Part shown: piece after piece, positions 16,172-24,000 of the stretch
Position numbering within the stretch: position 1 is the first letter of the stretch
How the letters are laid out: each line of letters opens with the position of its first letter
DNA from: JARLGU01 sp036504535
Lineage (GTDB): Bacteria > Armatimonadota > Armatimonadia > Armatimonadales > Capsulimonadaceae
Length of the DNA stretch: 64,000 nucleotides
Direction of reading: 5' to 3'
Assembly (NCBI GenBank): GCA_036504535.1
Contig: DASXUY010000057.1
Location: forward strand, 40,556-104,555
Made by a program: the position numbers and the translations under genes
Notes under the pieces: model-generated
What the model was told of the DNA's origin: nothing
Databases searched by the model: none
The model's input: the letters and a program-made list of their open reading frames with translations, nothing else

Positions 16172-16241
16172 TGTTATCTCCTGTATACGTTACCGACTAA
16201 CTTCTATACAAACCGCACATCAATCGGCCCACCTCACCCTA

Positions 16242-16319
16242 GGCCGTACGCGTGTCGACGAGTGAATGCTAACCACCGCCGTCACCGTAGCGCGATAAGG
16301 GTCCAGGCTCAGCCTGGTT
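16242..16319 (-). repeat. Intergenic palindromic repeat, copy B
   Basis: Ends in CCAGGCTCAGCCTGG (16303-16317) followed by TTA, so read on the minus strand it begins TAACCAGGCTGAGCC; the TAA is the stop codon of the adjacent SDR gene. It aligns with 18187-18263 over the blocks AGGCCGTACGCGTGTCGACG and GCGCGATAAGGGTCC. Confidence 0.85.
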
Positions 16320-17055
16320 AGCGGGCTAGGTAGCCGCCGTCTACCACGAGGTCGCTGCCGGTGACGAATGATGCGTCGTCGCTGGCAAGGAACGCTACCG
16401 CTGCGGCGACTTCTTCGCAGCGGCCCATGCGGTTGAGGAGGTGCATGGCCGACGCGCGCCTGTCTTCCTCTTTGACATCGACACCGATGGCGATGCACGA
16501 GTTGACAAAGGCTGACGTGTAAATGTAACCGGGGCAGACGGCGTTGACGCGAATATTGTCCTGCGCGAGATCCGCCGCCCAACACTTGGTCATGCCGCGC
16601 AGGGCGAACTTGGTGGCGTTGTACGTGGCGAAATTGTTCTGGCCCACCATGCCGCTGACCGACGAGAAGTTGATGATGCTGCCCGCGCCGAGCTCCTTCA
16701 TGTGCGGGACGGTGTGCTTTGCCATCAGCGATGCGCCCAGGATATTGACGCGCGTGATCTGCTCCCAGTCGTCGACAGTGGCGTCGACGCCCTTGAAGAT
16801 AAACCGCGCGGCGCAGTTCACAAGCACCGATACCGGGCCGATCGTCCGGCGGATCACGTCGCACGCGTTCGTCACATCGGCCTCGCTGCCCACATCGACC
16901 TTGTAGTACGGCAGCGTGCACGACTCTGGTGGCGTGTCACGGATATCGACCACCACTGCCCGACAGCCTTCTTCCTGAAGGCGCATCGCTGTGGCGTACC
17001 CAATATCGCCCAAACCGCCAGTAACGACGGCAACTTTGCCCGTAAGACCTCTCAT
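16318..17055 (-). CDS. Short-chain dehydrogenase/reductase (SDR), first of cluster
   Basis: 245 residues, classical SDR. NAD(P) motif TGGLGDIGYA (12-21), NCAA structural motif (80-83), catalytic S131/132, Y145 and K149 (YNATK), and the C-terminal DLVVDGGY. D37 after the second strand favours NAD+. GAGGAG precedes the ATG. It is flanked by inverted copies of the palindromic repeat, and its stop codon is the first three bases of copy B. It probably oxidises a sugar or sugar acid in the same pathway as its neighbours. Confidence 0.9.
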   Translation of the reverse strand: MRGLTGKVAVVTGGLGDIGYATAMRLQEEGCRAVVVDIRDTPPESCTLPYYKVDVGSEADVTNACDVIRRTIGPVSVLVNCAARFIFKGVDATVDDWEQITRVNILGASLMAKHTVPHMKELGAGSIINFSSVSGMVGQNNFATYNATKFALRGMTKCWAADLAQDNIRVNAVCPGYIYTSAFVNSCIAIGVDVKEEDRRASAMHLLNRMGRCEEVAAAVAFLASDDASFVTGSDLVVDGGYLAR

Positions 17056-17083
17056 GGTACTTCTCCTCTATGCTGACCAAGCT

Positions 17084-17173
17084 GACCAGGCTGAGCCTGA
17101 ACCCCTATCGCGCTGCGTTGACTGCGGTTGGTAGCATTCAAGCGTCGACACGCGATAGGCGCTGTCCAGGCTC
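17084..17173 (+). repeat. Intergenic palindromic repeat, copy C
   Basis: Starts TGACCAGGCTGAGCCTGAACCC, continues through TATCGCGCTGCG, GTAGCATTCAAGCGTCGACACG and ends near TGTCCAGGCTCG. It is in inverted orientation to copies B and D, which lie on either side. Confidence 0.8.
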
Positions 17174-17184
17174 GTATGTATTCG

Positions 17185-18135
17185 CTAACGGTTGACTTGA
17201 TTAGCCAACGCTTCGCCGTGCAGGCCGCGAACGACCTCTTCACCGGCTTTGCGCTGCAGGACGTGGATACTGGTCGCGCTGCACCATGCGACATGGGATG
17301 TGAGAATGGCGTTCTCGCATTTGAGCAGCGGATGGTCTGTCTCCAGAGGCTCCGGGTCGAAAACGTCGATCCCGGCCCCGGCGATACCGCCGGACTGCAG
17401 TGCATCGGCCAGAGCATGCGTATCGATCAGCGGTCCACGCGCCGTGTTGACGATCAGGCTGGTCGGCTTCATGGTGCGCAAGCGGGACGCGTTCACCAGG
17501 TGGTGCGTCTCATCCGTGAGTGGAGCATGCAGCGACAGGATATCAGCTTGAGCGAACAGCTCGTCGATGGTGACGCGGTCAACGCCTGCCGCCTCGAATG
17601 CCGCATCCGGCACCAGCGGATCGCACGCCGCCAGGCGAAAACCGAACGGCCGCGCGCGGTCCAATACGGCGCGGGCTATACGTCCAAAGCCGAGCGTGGC
17701 GAATGTCATCTCCCGGAACGCGAGCATTGGTCCCTCGGACGTCAGCTTCCAGACACCCCCGCGCAGGCGGCGGTCGATCAGCCGCAACTGCCGTCCAAGT
17801 GCGAGCCCCAGCGCTACGGAATGGTCGGCGACCTCGTCGATACAGTAGTCGGGAACGTTGCAAACCGGGATGCCATGCTCCTTCGCCGCGACAAGATCGA
17901 CATTGTCGACACCGATACCGTAGCGGACAATTACCTTGCATTTCGACAAGCGCTCGATTACCGAACGATCAATGGTCGCCCACTGAACGAGCAGCGCATC
18001 GGCATCGGCTGCCACCGCCGCGACATCGTCGGGCGTCTTCACTTGCGCAATCGTCAACTCGTGACCGGCGGATTCAATGACCGCGCGTTCGCGGTCAACA
18101 TTCGGGAAACCGTGGTCGGTTATCAGGACCTTCAT
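17185..18135 (-). CDS. D-isomer-specific 2-hydroxyacid dehydrogenase
   Basis: 316 residues with the two-domain fold of the family: NAD-binding LGFGRIARAV, catalytic Arg in NTARGPLID, Glu in DVFDPEPLE and His in TSHVAWCS. The relation E-H with a Trp after the His matches glyoxylate/hydroxypyruvate or phosphoglycerate-type dehydrogenases. AAAGG lies 11 nt before the ATG. A role in interconverting a 2-keto acid and a 2-hydroxy acid from sugar-acid breakdown fits the neighbours; substrate unknown. Confidence 0.9.
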   Translation of the reverse strand: MKVLITDHGFPNVDRERAVIESAGHELTIAQVKTPDDVAAVAADADALLVQWATIDRSVIERLSKCKVIVRYGIGVDNVDLVAAKEHGIPVCNVPDYCIDEVADHSVALGLALGRQLRLIDRRLRGGVWKLTSEGPMLAFREMTFATLGFGRIARAVLDRARPFGFRLAACDPLVPDAAFEAAGVDRVTIDELFAQADILSLHAPLTDETHHLVNASRLRTMKPTSLIVNTARGPLIDTHALADALQSGGIAGAGIDVFDPEPLETDHPLLKCENAILTSHVAWCSATSIHVLQRKAGEEVVRGLHGEALANQVNR

Positions 18136-18186
18136 AATAAGAAAACCTTTCGTGTAATCGCTAATAAAGTTGGCTCAGTGTTAGCC

Positions 18187-18263
18187 GAGGCCGTACGCGT
18201 GTCGACGTTGGACGCTAACCGCCGCCCTTATTGCTGCGCGATAAGGGTCCAGGCTCAGCCTGG
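18187..18263 (-). repeat. Intergenic palindromic repeat, copy D, running into a coding sequence
   Basis: Contains GAGGCCGTACGCGTGTCGACG, GCGCGATAAGGGTCC and CCAGGCTCAGCCTGG (18249-18263). Positions 18215-18263 lie within the alcohol dehydrogenase frame and encode its last ~16 residues, including EPGPLSRSNKGG. Confidence 0.85.
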
Positions 18264-19279
18264 TTCGGAAGAATTACTGCCTTGATATCGGCGCCTTTGG
18301 CGGCTAGCATACGCTCGAAACCGTTGATCGAGTCGGCCATCGAGAAGACGCTCACCCAATCAGCGGTGCGTACCTTGCCGGTATCCATGAGATCGACTGC
18401 CACTCGCAGTTCGTCGAGCGTGGCGGCGTACGTGCCGAACACCTGTCGTTCGGGAAGCGTGATGTCGTATGACGACACGGTCAACTCGTCCCCATGCAGC
18501 CCAATCCACACGGCCGCGCCGCCGGGACGGAGCGCGTCTATCGACTGCCGCTTCGTGACCGGAGACCCGACAGCGTCAACGATCAGGTCATAGCCCTCGC
18601 CTTCGGTTGCCTCTTTGCCCACGGCGACAACGTCATCGATTCGCGGGTCAAGCACACGTCGCGCGCCGACATTTGCCGCGGCAGCGCACCGCTCGCCGCT
18701 CAAGTCGGCGACATCCACAACCGCGCCGAGCATGGATTGGAACGCTTGCTGCGCCATCAAGCCGATTGGACCGGCACCGATGACCAGAACCGTTTTCGGC
18801 GACAGATGACGGGTCAAATTGACCATGTGGACACCGTTCGCGAGCGGCTCCGCAAGGCACGCCGCTTCGGCAGGCAGCGTCGCCGGCCACGGGATCAGGC
18901 AACGAGCCGGAACGACACACCGCTCAGCGAATGCACCTGGTCGGTGCATGCCAAAGATCTGCCGGTGAGCGCAGAGATGCGTATCGCCACGCTTGCAGCG
19001 AACGCATTCGCCGCATGGCACCAGCGAGTTCGAAACGAACCGCCCGCCGAGAAGCGACTCGTCCACCCCACCCCCAACCGCGACAACCGTGCCGCAGAAC
19101 TCGTGCCCCATCACAAGAGGCGGCTTGCGCCTCGGGCTGTGGTTGCGAAAGGTCTCTAGCTCGCTGCCACAAAGCCCGACAGCCGCCACCTCAAGCACCA
19201 CATCGCCCGCCCCAGCCTGCGGGTCCGGCATGTTGGCGATTTCGAGACGGTCAAATTCTGGATAGTAAAGTGTCTTCAT
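18215..19279 (-). CDS. Zinc-dependent alcohol/polyol dehydrogenase (MDR family)
   Basis: 354 residues. Catalytic zinc region GLCGSE and GHEFCGTVVAVG, structural zinc loop CGECVRCKRGDTHLC (four Cys), and the nucleotide fold VLVIGAGPIGLMAQQA. This is the sorbitol/threonine/galactitol dehydrogenase type. Its final ~16 residues (QAEPGPLSRSNKGGG) are encoded by repeat copy D, so the natural C-terminus has been replaced or extended by a mobile repeat; the enzyme body is intact. It lies upstream of the 2-hydroxyacid dehydrogenase in the same direction. Confidence 0.9.
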   Translation of the reverse strand: MKTLYYPEFDRLEIANMPDPQAGAGDVVLEVAAVGLCGSELETFRNHSPRRKPPLVMGHEFCGTVVAVGGGVDESLLGGRFVSNSLVPCGECVRCKRGDTHLCAHRQIFGMHRPGAFAERCVVPARCLIPWPATLPAEAACLAEPLANGVHMVNLTRHLSPKTVLVIGAGPIGLMAQQAFQSMLGAVVDVADLSGERCAAAANVGARRVLDPRIDDVVAVGKEATEGEGYDLIVDAVGSPVTKRQSIDALRPGGAAVWIGLHGDELTVSSYDITLPERQVFGTYAATLDELRVAVDLMDTGKVRTADWVSVFSMADSINGFERMLAAKGADIKAVILPNQAEPGPLSRSNKGGG

Positions 19280-19363
19280 CTTCTTCTTACCGAACGCTAG
19301 CTACAGGCCTAACGCGCTACCGACCCTACGAAGTCGCCGCCTACAACCCTGAGCGAAGCGAAT

Positions 19364-19404
19364 ACTAAAAAATGCCCGCGCGGCACGAGCGCATCCTAAA
19401 ATCC
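19364..19404. repeat. Dispersed repeat fragment, copy 2
   Basis: ACTAAAAAATGCCCGCGCGG then CACGAGCGCATCCTAAAATCC, related to 12847-12896 and 29241-29287. Located between the alcohol dehydrogenase start and the next SDR stop. Confidence 0.5.
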
Positions 19405-19415
19405 TCAACCCGCCA

Positions 19416-20210
19416 TCATTTCGAAGCTGGCTCCCGGTTGACAAGCTGCGACGTCATCCCGGCGTCGGCGACGTGGTTTGCGCCAGTAATCGCGCCGCTT
19501 CGATCGCTTAGCAAGAAGCAGACGACCTCGGCGATTTCACGTGGGTCAATCTTGCGACGCAGCGGAATATTGCCCATCCAATGGTTGATAATCGAGTCGG
19601 GGTCGGGCGATGCGGCGACGATATCTCGAAAGATCTGCGTATCGACGAGACCTGGCGACACGGCGTTGACGCGTATTCCAAACTCACCGAGTTCGACCGC
19701 CAGGCAGCGAGTCAGCCCCACGACTCCCGCCTTTGCGGCATCGTACGGACCCGCGCATGGAAGGCCGGCGAGAGCGTGAACACTGGCGATATTGATGATG
19801 CTTCCCACGATGGGCGTCTGCCGCAAAAGAACACGGACCACCTTTTGTGTGAGGAAGAATGATGCCTTCAGGTCGGTGCCGATCACGCGCTCCCAATCGT
19901 CGTCGGTTGTATCGAGAAACGGCTTAACGAAATTGACACCCGCGTTGTTCACCAGGCCATCGACACGCCCGAAACGCTCGATAGCGACATCCACGAGCCG
20001 TTGCTGATCCGCATCGGAGCGCACGTCGCAGGCGATCGCGATGGCACGGGAACCTAAGCGAGACGCGACAGCGGCGCCAGCATCGCTGCGAATATCGCCG
20101 ATGACAATATTGCCGCCCTGCTCGTGCACCAGGAGGGCGATTGCCTCACCGATGCCACCGCCCGCGCCAGTTACTATGATCGTCTTGCCACTTAGCGACG
20201 AAGTATCCAT
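19416..20210 (-). CDS. Short-chain dehydrogenase/reductase, second of cluster
   Basis: 264 residues. TGAGGGIGEAI cofactor motif, NNAGVN, catalytic Ser in NIASVHA, Tyr/Lys in YDAAKAG, and a C-terminal ADAGM in place of the usual VDGG. Asp after beta-2 (GDIRSD) suggests NAD+. GGAGG lies 5 nt before the ATG. The mutarotase-like gene ends 22 nt upstream, so the two are probably co-transcribed. Confidence 0.9.
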   Translation of the reverse strand: MDTSSLSGKTIIVTGAGGGIGEAIALLVHEQGGNIVIGDIRSDAGAAVASRLGSRAIAIACDVRSDADQQRLVDVAIERFGRVDGLVNNAGVNFVKPFLDTTDDDWERVIGTDLKASFFLTQKVVRVLLRQTPIVGSIINIASVHALAGLPCAGPYDAAKAGVVGLTRCLAVELGEFGIRVNAVSPGLVDTQIFRDIVAASPDPDSIINHWMGNIPLRRKIDPREIAEVVCFLLSDRSGAITGANHVADAGMTSQLVNREPASK

Positions 20211-20232
20211 CTATGCCTCCGCGGTGAAGAAA

Positions 20233-21177
20233 TCACAACCAAAACGAGCGCCAATTGGCCCAATCCTCGTCCGTGACGATTCCCACAATCGTTGTGTACG
20301 TGTCCGTCACGCTGCCCGCACCCGCCCCAAGCGCGACTCGCGGTGAATGGTGCTCCATCTCACCGAATCCCCCGAACTCCCCGCCATCGTTGTAAACCTG
20401 GAAGGCGTCGCCGTGTGGGGTTTGGCTTTCGAGTGGACGATCACAATATTCTAGCCACGGTTTGGGGTGGATTTTGCGATAGAGGACAAGCCTCCCGCCG
20501 TCAATCTGCCGCGCGTACGCCATCCGACCAGTCAGGTGCTCAGGCGCAATGCCTGCCTTGTACATATGATCACCCGTAATGTCGAATGAAATGCTGCCGT
20601 GTGAGAGTGTCCGCATGGAGTCTGGGAGGTCACCAAAGTAGTGACGGATTTCTGGACGCATGCGCGTTCCGACTATTAGCTGGCCCCCGCCCGGAACCTG
20701 TGCTAAGATCCAAAGATCCGCCGTCGCCCCTGCGACGCTATCGTCAACATGCAACGTGTTTGTCGTCTGGTAGGCGATAAACGAGCTGAAATAGCGCGGC
20801 GACGCTTCCTCGACAATCGCGATGGAACGTTCGACCGTGAACGATAATGCGCGGTCGCTGGTGGTGGCGCGAATGGTTCCGCTGTGACGCAACATGCAGC
20901 CCGTATCCGTGCTCTCGACGACGACCCACGCACCGGGATCCATGGCGCCCGGCACCGCGTATTTGGCGAAGTCCGCCGGGCCGGTCGTCTGCCAATTCCA
21001 GTCGTTTTCAGGGCCAAGCCATAGCCGATCACCGCCAACGTTCCATCCGCCATCCGGGGCGGTATTGACCCAAAACGCGTTATGGCCATCCATAGACACC
21101 TGCAGTACCCGGCCACGATCCGGCAGGACTGTCAACTGTGCCTGTTTGTAGTTGTAAGCGATCACGTTGTCGCCCAT
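20233..21177 (-). CDS. Mutarotase-like beta-sandwich protein (DUF6786-like)
   Basis: 314 residues, all-beta in appearance, with features seen in aldose-1-epimerase-like superfamily proteins: GGDRLWLGPEND, RHYFGDLP, GEFGGFGEMEHHSP. I cannot see a certain catalytic His/Glu pair, though HH in MEHHSP and E in GFGEME are candidates. The family resemblance is from memory and not searched. It heads the catabolic gene series in which SDR and alcohol dehydrogenase genes follow, so sugar anomer conversion or sugar binding is plausible. AGAGG precedes the ATG. Confidence 0.7.
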   Translation of the reverse strand: MGDNVIAYNYKQAQLTVLPDRGRVLQVSMDGHNAFWVNTAPDGGWNVGGDRLWLGPENDWNWQTTGPADFAKYAVPGAMDPGAWVVVESTDTGCMLRHSGTIRATTSDRALSFTVERSIAIVEEASPRYFSSFIAYQTTNTLHVDDSVAGATADLWILAQVPGGGQLIVGTRMRPEIRHYFGDLPDSMRTLSHGSISFDITGDHMYKAGIAPEHLTGRMAYARQIDGGRLVLYRKIHPKPWLEYCDRPLESQTPHGDAFQVYNDGGEFGGFGEMEHHSPRVALGAGAGSVTDTYTTIVGIVTDEDWANWRSFWL

Positions 21178-21508
21178 GGAATGAACCTCTTCGTTCAGCC
21201 AAATAATGACTGCGTTTCATTAAAGCAGTGGCTTGAATAGACGGCCGCCTTGCGGCTGTTACCCCCAAGCTCGCACGGCTCGCTTACCCCCAGATTCTGG
21301 GGATTATGATGTCCGACCACCGCTTTCGGGCAACTTGTGCGAGCGATCACAGGTCGAATTCGCGCTCGCTGTCTTGCTGCCGGAGTTTGCGGCAGGTCCA
21401 ACACAAGGGACAATATTCGATCGTACAGAGTTTCGCAAGAGTTAAATAGCAATTATAGCAATTAGAATCTATCAAGAAGCTATCACGCTCCCTATTAGTC
21501 GAACCCAG

Positions 21509-21673
21509 CGTATCCTGACCCGGCCCGATGTAGTCGGCATGCCTCGCACTTGTCAACGCCGGGCCGACAAGGGTCCAGGCTCAGCCTGGCGTATCCTGAC
21601 CCGGCCCGCTGTAGTCGGCTTGCCGCGCACTTGGCATCGCCGGGCCGACAAGGGTCCAGGCACAGCCCGGTGG
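21509..21673 (-). repeat. Tandem 80-bp repeats with the same palindrome (copy E)
   Basis: Two tandem units (21509-21588 and 21589-21673), each GCGTATCCTGACCCGGCCCG ... CGCCGGGCCGACAAGGGTCC and ending with CCAGGCTCAGCCTGG (second unit: CCAGGCACAGCCCGG). CGGCCCG/CGGGCCG can pair within each unit. The array ends at the base before the stop codon of the FadR-type gene. Nothing coding is supported in 21178-21508. Confidence 0.85.
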
Positions 21674-22342
21674 TCAGTCGGCGGAAAAGGCTTCCTTCAG
21701 GCGGTCGCGGCAGATGCCGAGGTGCTTGCTCAGGATATCCTTGGTCAGCGCCGCGTCGCCACTTTCGAGCGCTTCGAGGACTCGTCGGTGATCGCTGACC
21801 GCCAGCGACCGGAAGTCTTCATTGACGACATTGCGCGAATAGAGCATCATTTGGATACGAGGCCGCAGGTTGTTCCACGCGTCCAGCAGGCGGGCGTGGC
21901 CAGACGCGCCGACCAGGGCGGCATGGAAGCTGAGATCGAGCCCGGAGACCAGGCGTTCGGCGTCCAGCGAATCGACCGCTGGTTCCATTTGGGTCACAAT
22001 ATCGCGCAACGGCTGCAGGTCTGCGGCGCCCTCCCGCTGAATGACCAGGTCGACGGCGAACATCTCAAGCACTTCGCGCAGGGAACAAACTTCGGCCACA
22101 TCCGGCCAGGAGAGGCGAGTCACGAAGCAGCCACGGTTGGGGATTTTGACGGCCAGCCCACGCCGAGTGAGCGCCGACAGGGCTTCGCGAAGCGGACCGC
22201 GGCTGATACCCAGCGAATCGGCGATCTGCTCTTCGTTGATCCGCTCACCAGGATGAAGTCTGCCACTGACAATCGCGTCGTAGAGAGCGATTTCGGCCTG
22301 GTAAGTGAGATCGGTTTTGGTAAGAGGTACGAGGGTGTCCAT
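21674..22342 (-). CDS. GntR/FadR-family transcriptional regulator (FCD domain)
   Basis: 222 residues. N-terminal winged helix (about 8-75; LYDAIVSGRLHPGERINEEQIADSLGISRGPLREALSALTRRGL) and a C-terminal all-helical FCD domain with candidate metal-ligand residues (D in LDLSFHAALVGASGH, the two His, and H in VSDHRRVLEAL). FCD regulators respond to carboxylic or sugar acids, which suits the gene cluster downstream. The start has no visible Shine-Dalgarno. It probably represses both itself and the dehydrogenase cluster. Confidence 0.9.
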   Translation of the reverse strand: MDTLVPLTKTDLTYQAEIALYDAIVSGRLHPGERINEEQIADSLGISRGPLREALSALTRRGLAVKIPNRGCFVTRLSWPDVAEVCSLREVLEMFAVDLVIQREGAADLQPLRDIVTQMEPAVDSLDAERLVSGLDLSFHAALVGASGHARLLDAWNNLRPRIQMMLYSRNVVNEDFRSLAVSDHRRVLEALESGDAALTKDILSKHLGICRDRLKEAFSAD

Positions 22343-22370
22343 AACTGTAAATTGTCAACAGTTCACAGTT
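22343..22370. promoter_or_regulatory. Probable FadR-type operator
   Basis: Inverted repeat AACTGT (22343-22348) ... ACAGTT (22365-22370) surrounding TTGTCAACAG, which fits the T-N-G-T-N3-A-C-N-A pattern bound by FadR-subfamily proteins. It lies immediately upstream of the regulator's ATG. A TATAAT hexamer further upstream on the minus strand could be the -10. Confidence 0.5.
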
Positions 22371-22488
22371 TAACACACCCTCGCGATTATAGCAAGTGGT
22401 TCTTAACGAATAATTAGATCAATCGCACGTTGCCCCTTCCAATAATGACTGCATGAATCCGGAAGCAACAGAGTTGCCAAAGTCCTAT

Positions 22489-22538
22489 GGGTCGGAGACC
22501 CTATCCTCAATATCTAACCACGTACTTCAGTGCGTGGT
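22489..22538. repeat. Two-hairpin REP-like element
   Basis: GGGTC-GGA-GACCC (22489-22501), an AT-rich linker and ACCACG-TACTTCAGTG-CGTGGT (22517-22538). The same 50-bp design occurs at 33875-34260 (four copies) and 63846-63895. Confidence 0.85.
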
Positions 22539-22617
22539 AGCTTTGCCGATAGACGAACGTGCGAATTAATGATCGTCATTTGATCAAGCCGTTGTGGTCT
22601 TGACTTCGACAAGCTGG

Positions 22618-23397
22618 TTAAGACGCCAGCCAGCCGCCATCGACATAGATCACCTGCCCTGTGATATACGACGCTGCCTTTGACGCGAGAAACACGGCCA
22701 CGTAACCCAGATCGTTCTCCGGGTCGGCGACACGCTTCATAGGGATACGCCCCATCACCCACTTCTCTTTTTCGGGGTCCTGAAACAGCTTGTCGGTGAG
22801 CTCTGTCCGGCACCATCCGGGGCCGATGGCGTTGGTGCGTATCCCGTGCCCCGACCATTCCACAGCCATGGAGCGCGTCAATCCCGCGACCCCGCTCTTA
22901 GCGGTCGTGTACGCGATGATATTCGGCACGGCCATGAGGCTGTTGAGCGACGCGATATTGATAATTGTGCCCGCCCCACGCTCGATCATTCCGGGGACAA
23001 GCGCCTGCGCCATGGCAAACGATGCCGTCAGATGGATGGCGAGCACCGAGTTCCACTCCTCGATTGTGAACTCAAGCGCGGGCTTCCGAACCTGGTTGCC
23101 CGCATTGTTCACGAGGATGTCGACGCCTCCGCACTGAGCTGAAATCGACGCGCACACCTCACCGATCACGCTGGCATTGCTCAGGTCCGCGACCGCCGGA
23201 TACGCTCGAACGCCCAGTTCGCCCTCAAGGAACGCGCAAACATCGCGTACATTGTCTTCGATACGGTCAAGGATAACGATGTCCGCGCCAGCCCTTGCGA
23301 GCGCTGTCGCAAGCGCCCGCCCGATCCCGCGCCCACCGCCCGTCACGAGCGCCGTCTGACCTGCGAGGCTAAAAACCGAACCTATTGATGCACTCAT
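22618..23397 (-). CDS. Short-chain dehydrogenase/reductase, third (KduD/gluconate 5-dehydrogenase-like)
   Basis: 259 residues. TGGGRGIGRAL cofactor loop, NNAGNQVRKPALE, Ser in NIASLNS, YTTAKSG catalytic Tyr/Lys and IYVDGGW near the C-terminus. The NNAGNQVRKPALEFTIEEW stretch resembles 2-deoxy-D-gluconate and gluconate 5-dehydrogenases, so it may act on the uronate-derived products of the nearby lyase. Loop I keeps the GxxxGxG pattern with D after beta-2 (ILDRIED). AAGGAGAG precedes the start at 9 nt. Confidence 0.9.
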   Translation of the reverse strand: MSASIGSVFSLAGQTALVTGGGRGIGRALATALARAGADIVILDRIEDNVRDVCAFLEGELGVRAYPAVADLSNASVIGEVCASISAQCGGVDILVNNAGNQVRKPALEFTIEEWNSVLAIHLTASFAMAQALVPGMIERGAGTIINIASLNSLMAVPNIIAYTTAKSGVAGLTRSMAVEWSGHGIRTNAIGPGWCRTELTDKLFQDPEKEKWVMGRIPMKRVADPENDLGYVAVFLASKAASYITGQVIYVDGGWLAS

Positions 23398-24000
23398 AGC
23401 TTCTGTCTCTCCTTCGATTACCCGCCCAAAGGTCTGCGGGTCGGCGACAGTTAAGCTTAGGGTACGTGGTTTCCTGCTTTTGTGCTTGTAGTGGGAAATT
23501 AGGAGCTAGGATGCCCTCGGGCCGGGCGGGCCATTTTTGGTCCGCCGAAGACGGCGAGTTGGGTTGCGGGAGGGTTGTGAACTTATCGATGGGGTATGTT
23601 ATTGTCCGAGGCGAAGCGGCAAGTCCGAAGGACTGGCTCTTCATTCAAGTTCTTTCCTTTCAGGCCAAGAACCCAATGTCTGAGGCTCGGACTGGAAGTT
23701 ATCCTCGCTCGTCTAGCTATCAATCACTCTACATCGTTAGGAGAAATCTGACCTCTTGTCCTTTCCTTTAGGATGACTTGCCGTCATCGGCCAGAGGAAG
23801 GAGCCCACGAAGTGTGAAGGAGAGGTTCTTCCGGGGCAATGGATTAGCAGTTCTCGGCCAGGCGTAGTGCTAGGAACAGCAAACCGCCACGAACTCGTCA
23901 CACAAACAAGCCGCCGCTCACCCCAGCGATTGCAGGGCTTGCGGCGGCATGTCACAGACGCATTCACGATGTAGCTAGTCTGCCGACCAGCGGCACTGCC
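23398..24000. other. Noncoding gap with a terminator hairpin
   Basis: About 600 nt. The open frames here have no recognisable protein features and look random. Near the 3' end of the minus-strand gene that stops at 24001 is a stem AAGCCGCCGC / GCGGCGGC (23908-23948), followed on the minus strand by a T/G-rich run. It is the likely terminator of that gene. Confidence 0.6.
23908..23948 (-). terminator. Terminator hairpin of the jelly-roll protein gene
   Basis: GCCGCCGC...GCGGCGGCTT stem; minus-strand tail GTTTGTGTG. Same stem sequence as at 13575-13618. Confidence 0.65.

Noticed and set aside
17128..18285. 385-residue plus-strand frame
   Set aside because: It lies antisense to the 2-hydroxyacid dehydrogenase, whose motifs are complete, and begins and ends in repeat sequence.
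21539..22417. 292-residue plus-strand frame
   Set aside because: Its N-terminal part is translated tandem repeat and the rest is antisense to the FadR-type regulator.
23369..23771. Small genes in the 23.4-24.0 kb gap
   Set aside because: Frames on both strands lack ribosome-binding sites and recognisable features; only the terminator hairpin is supported.
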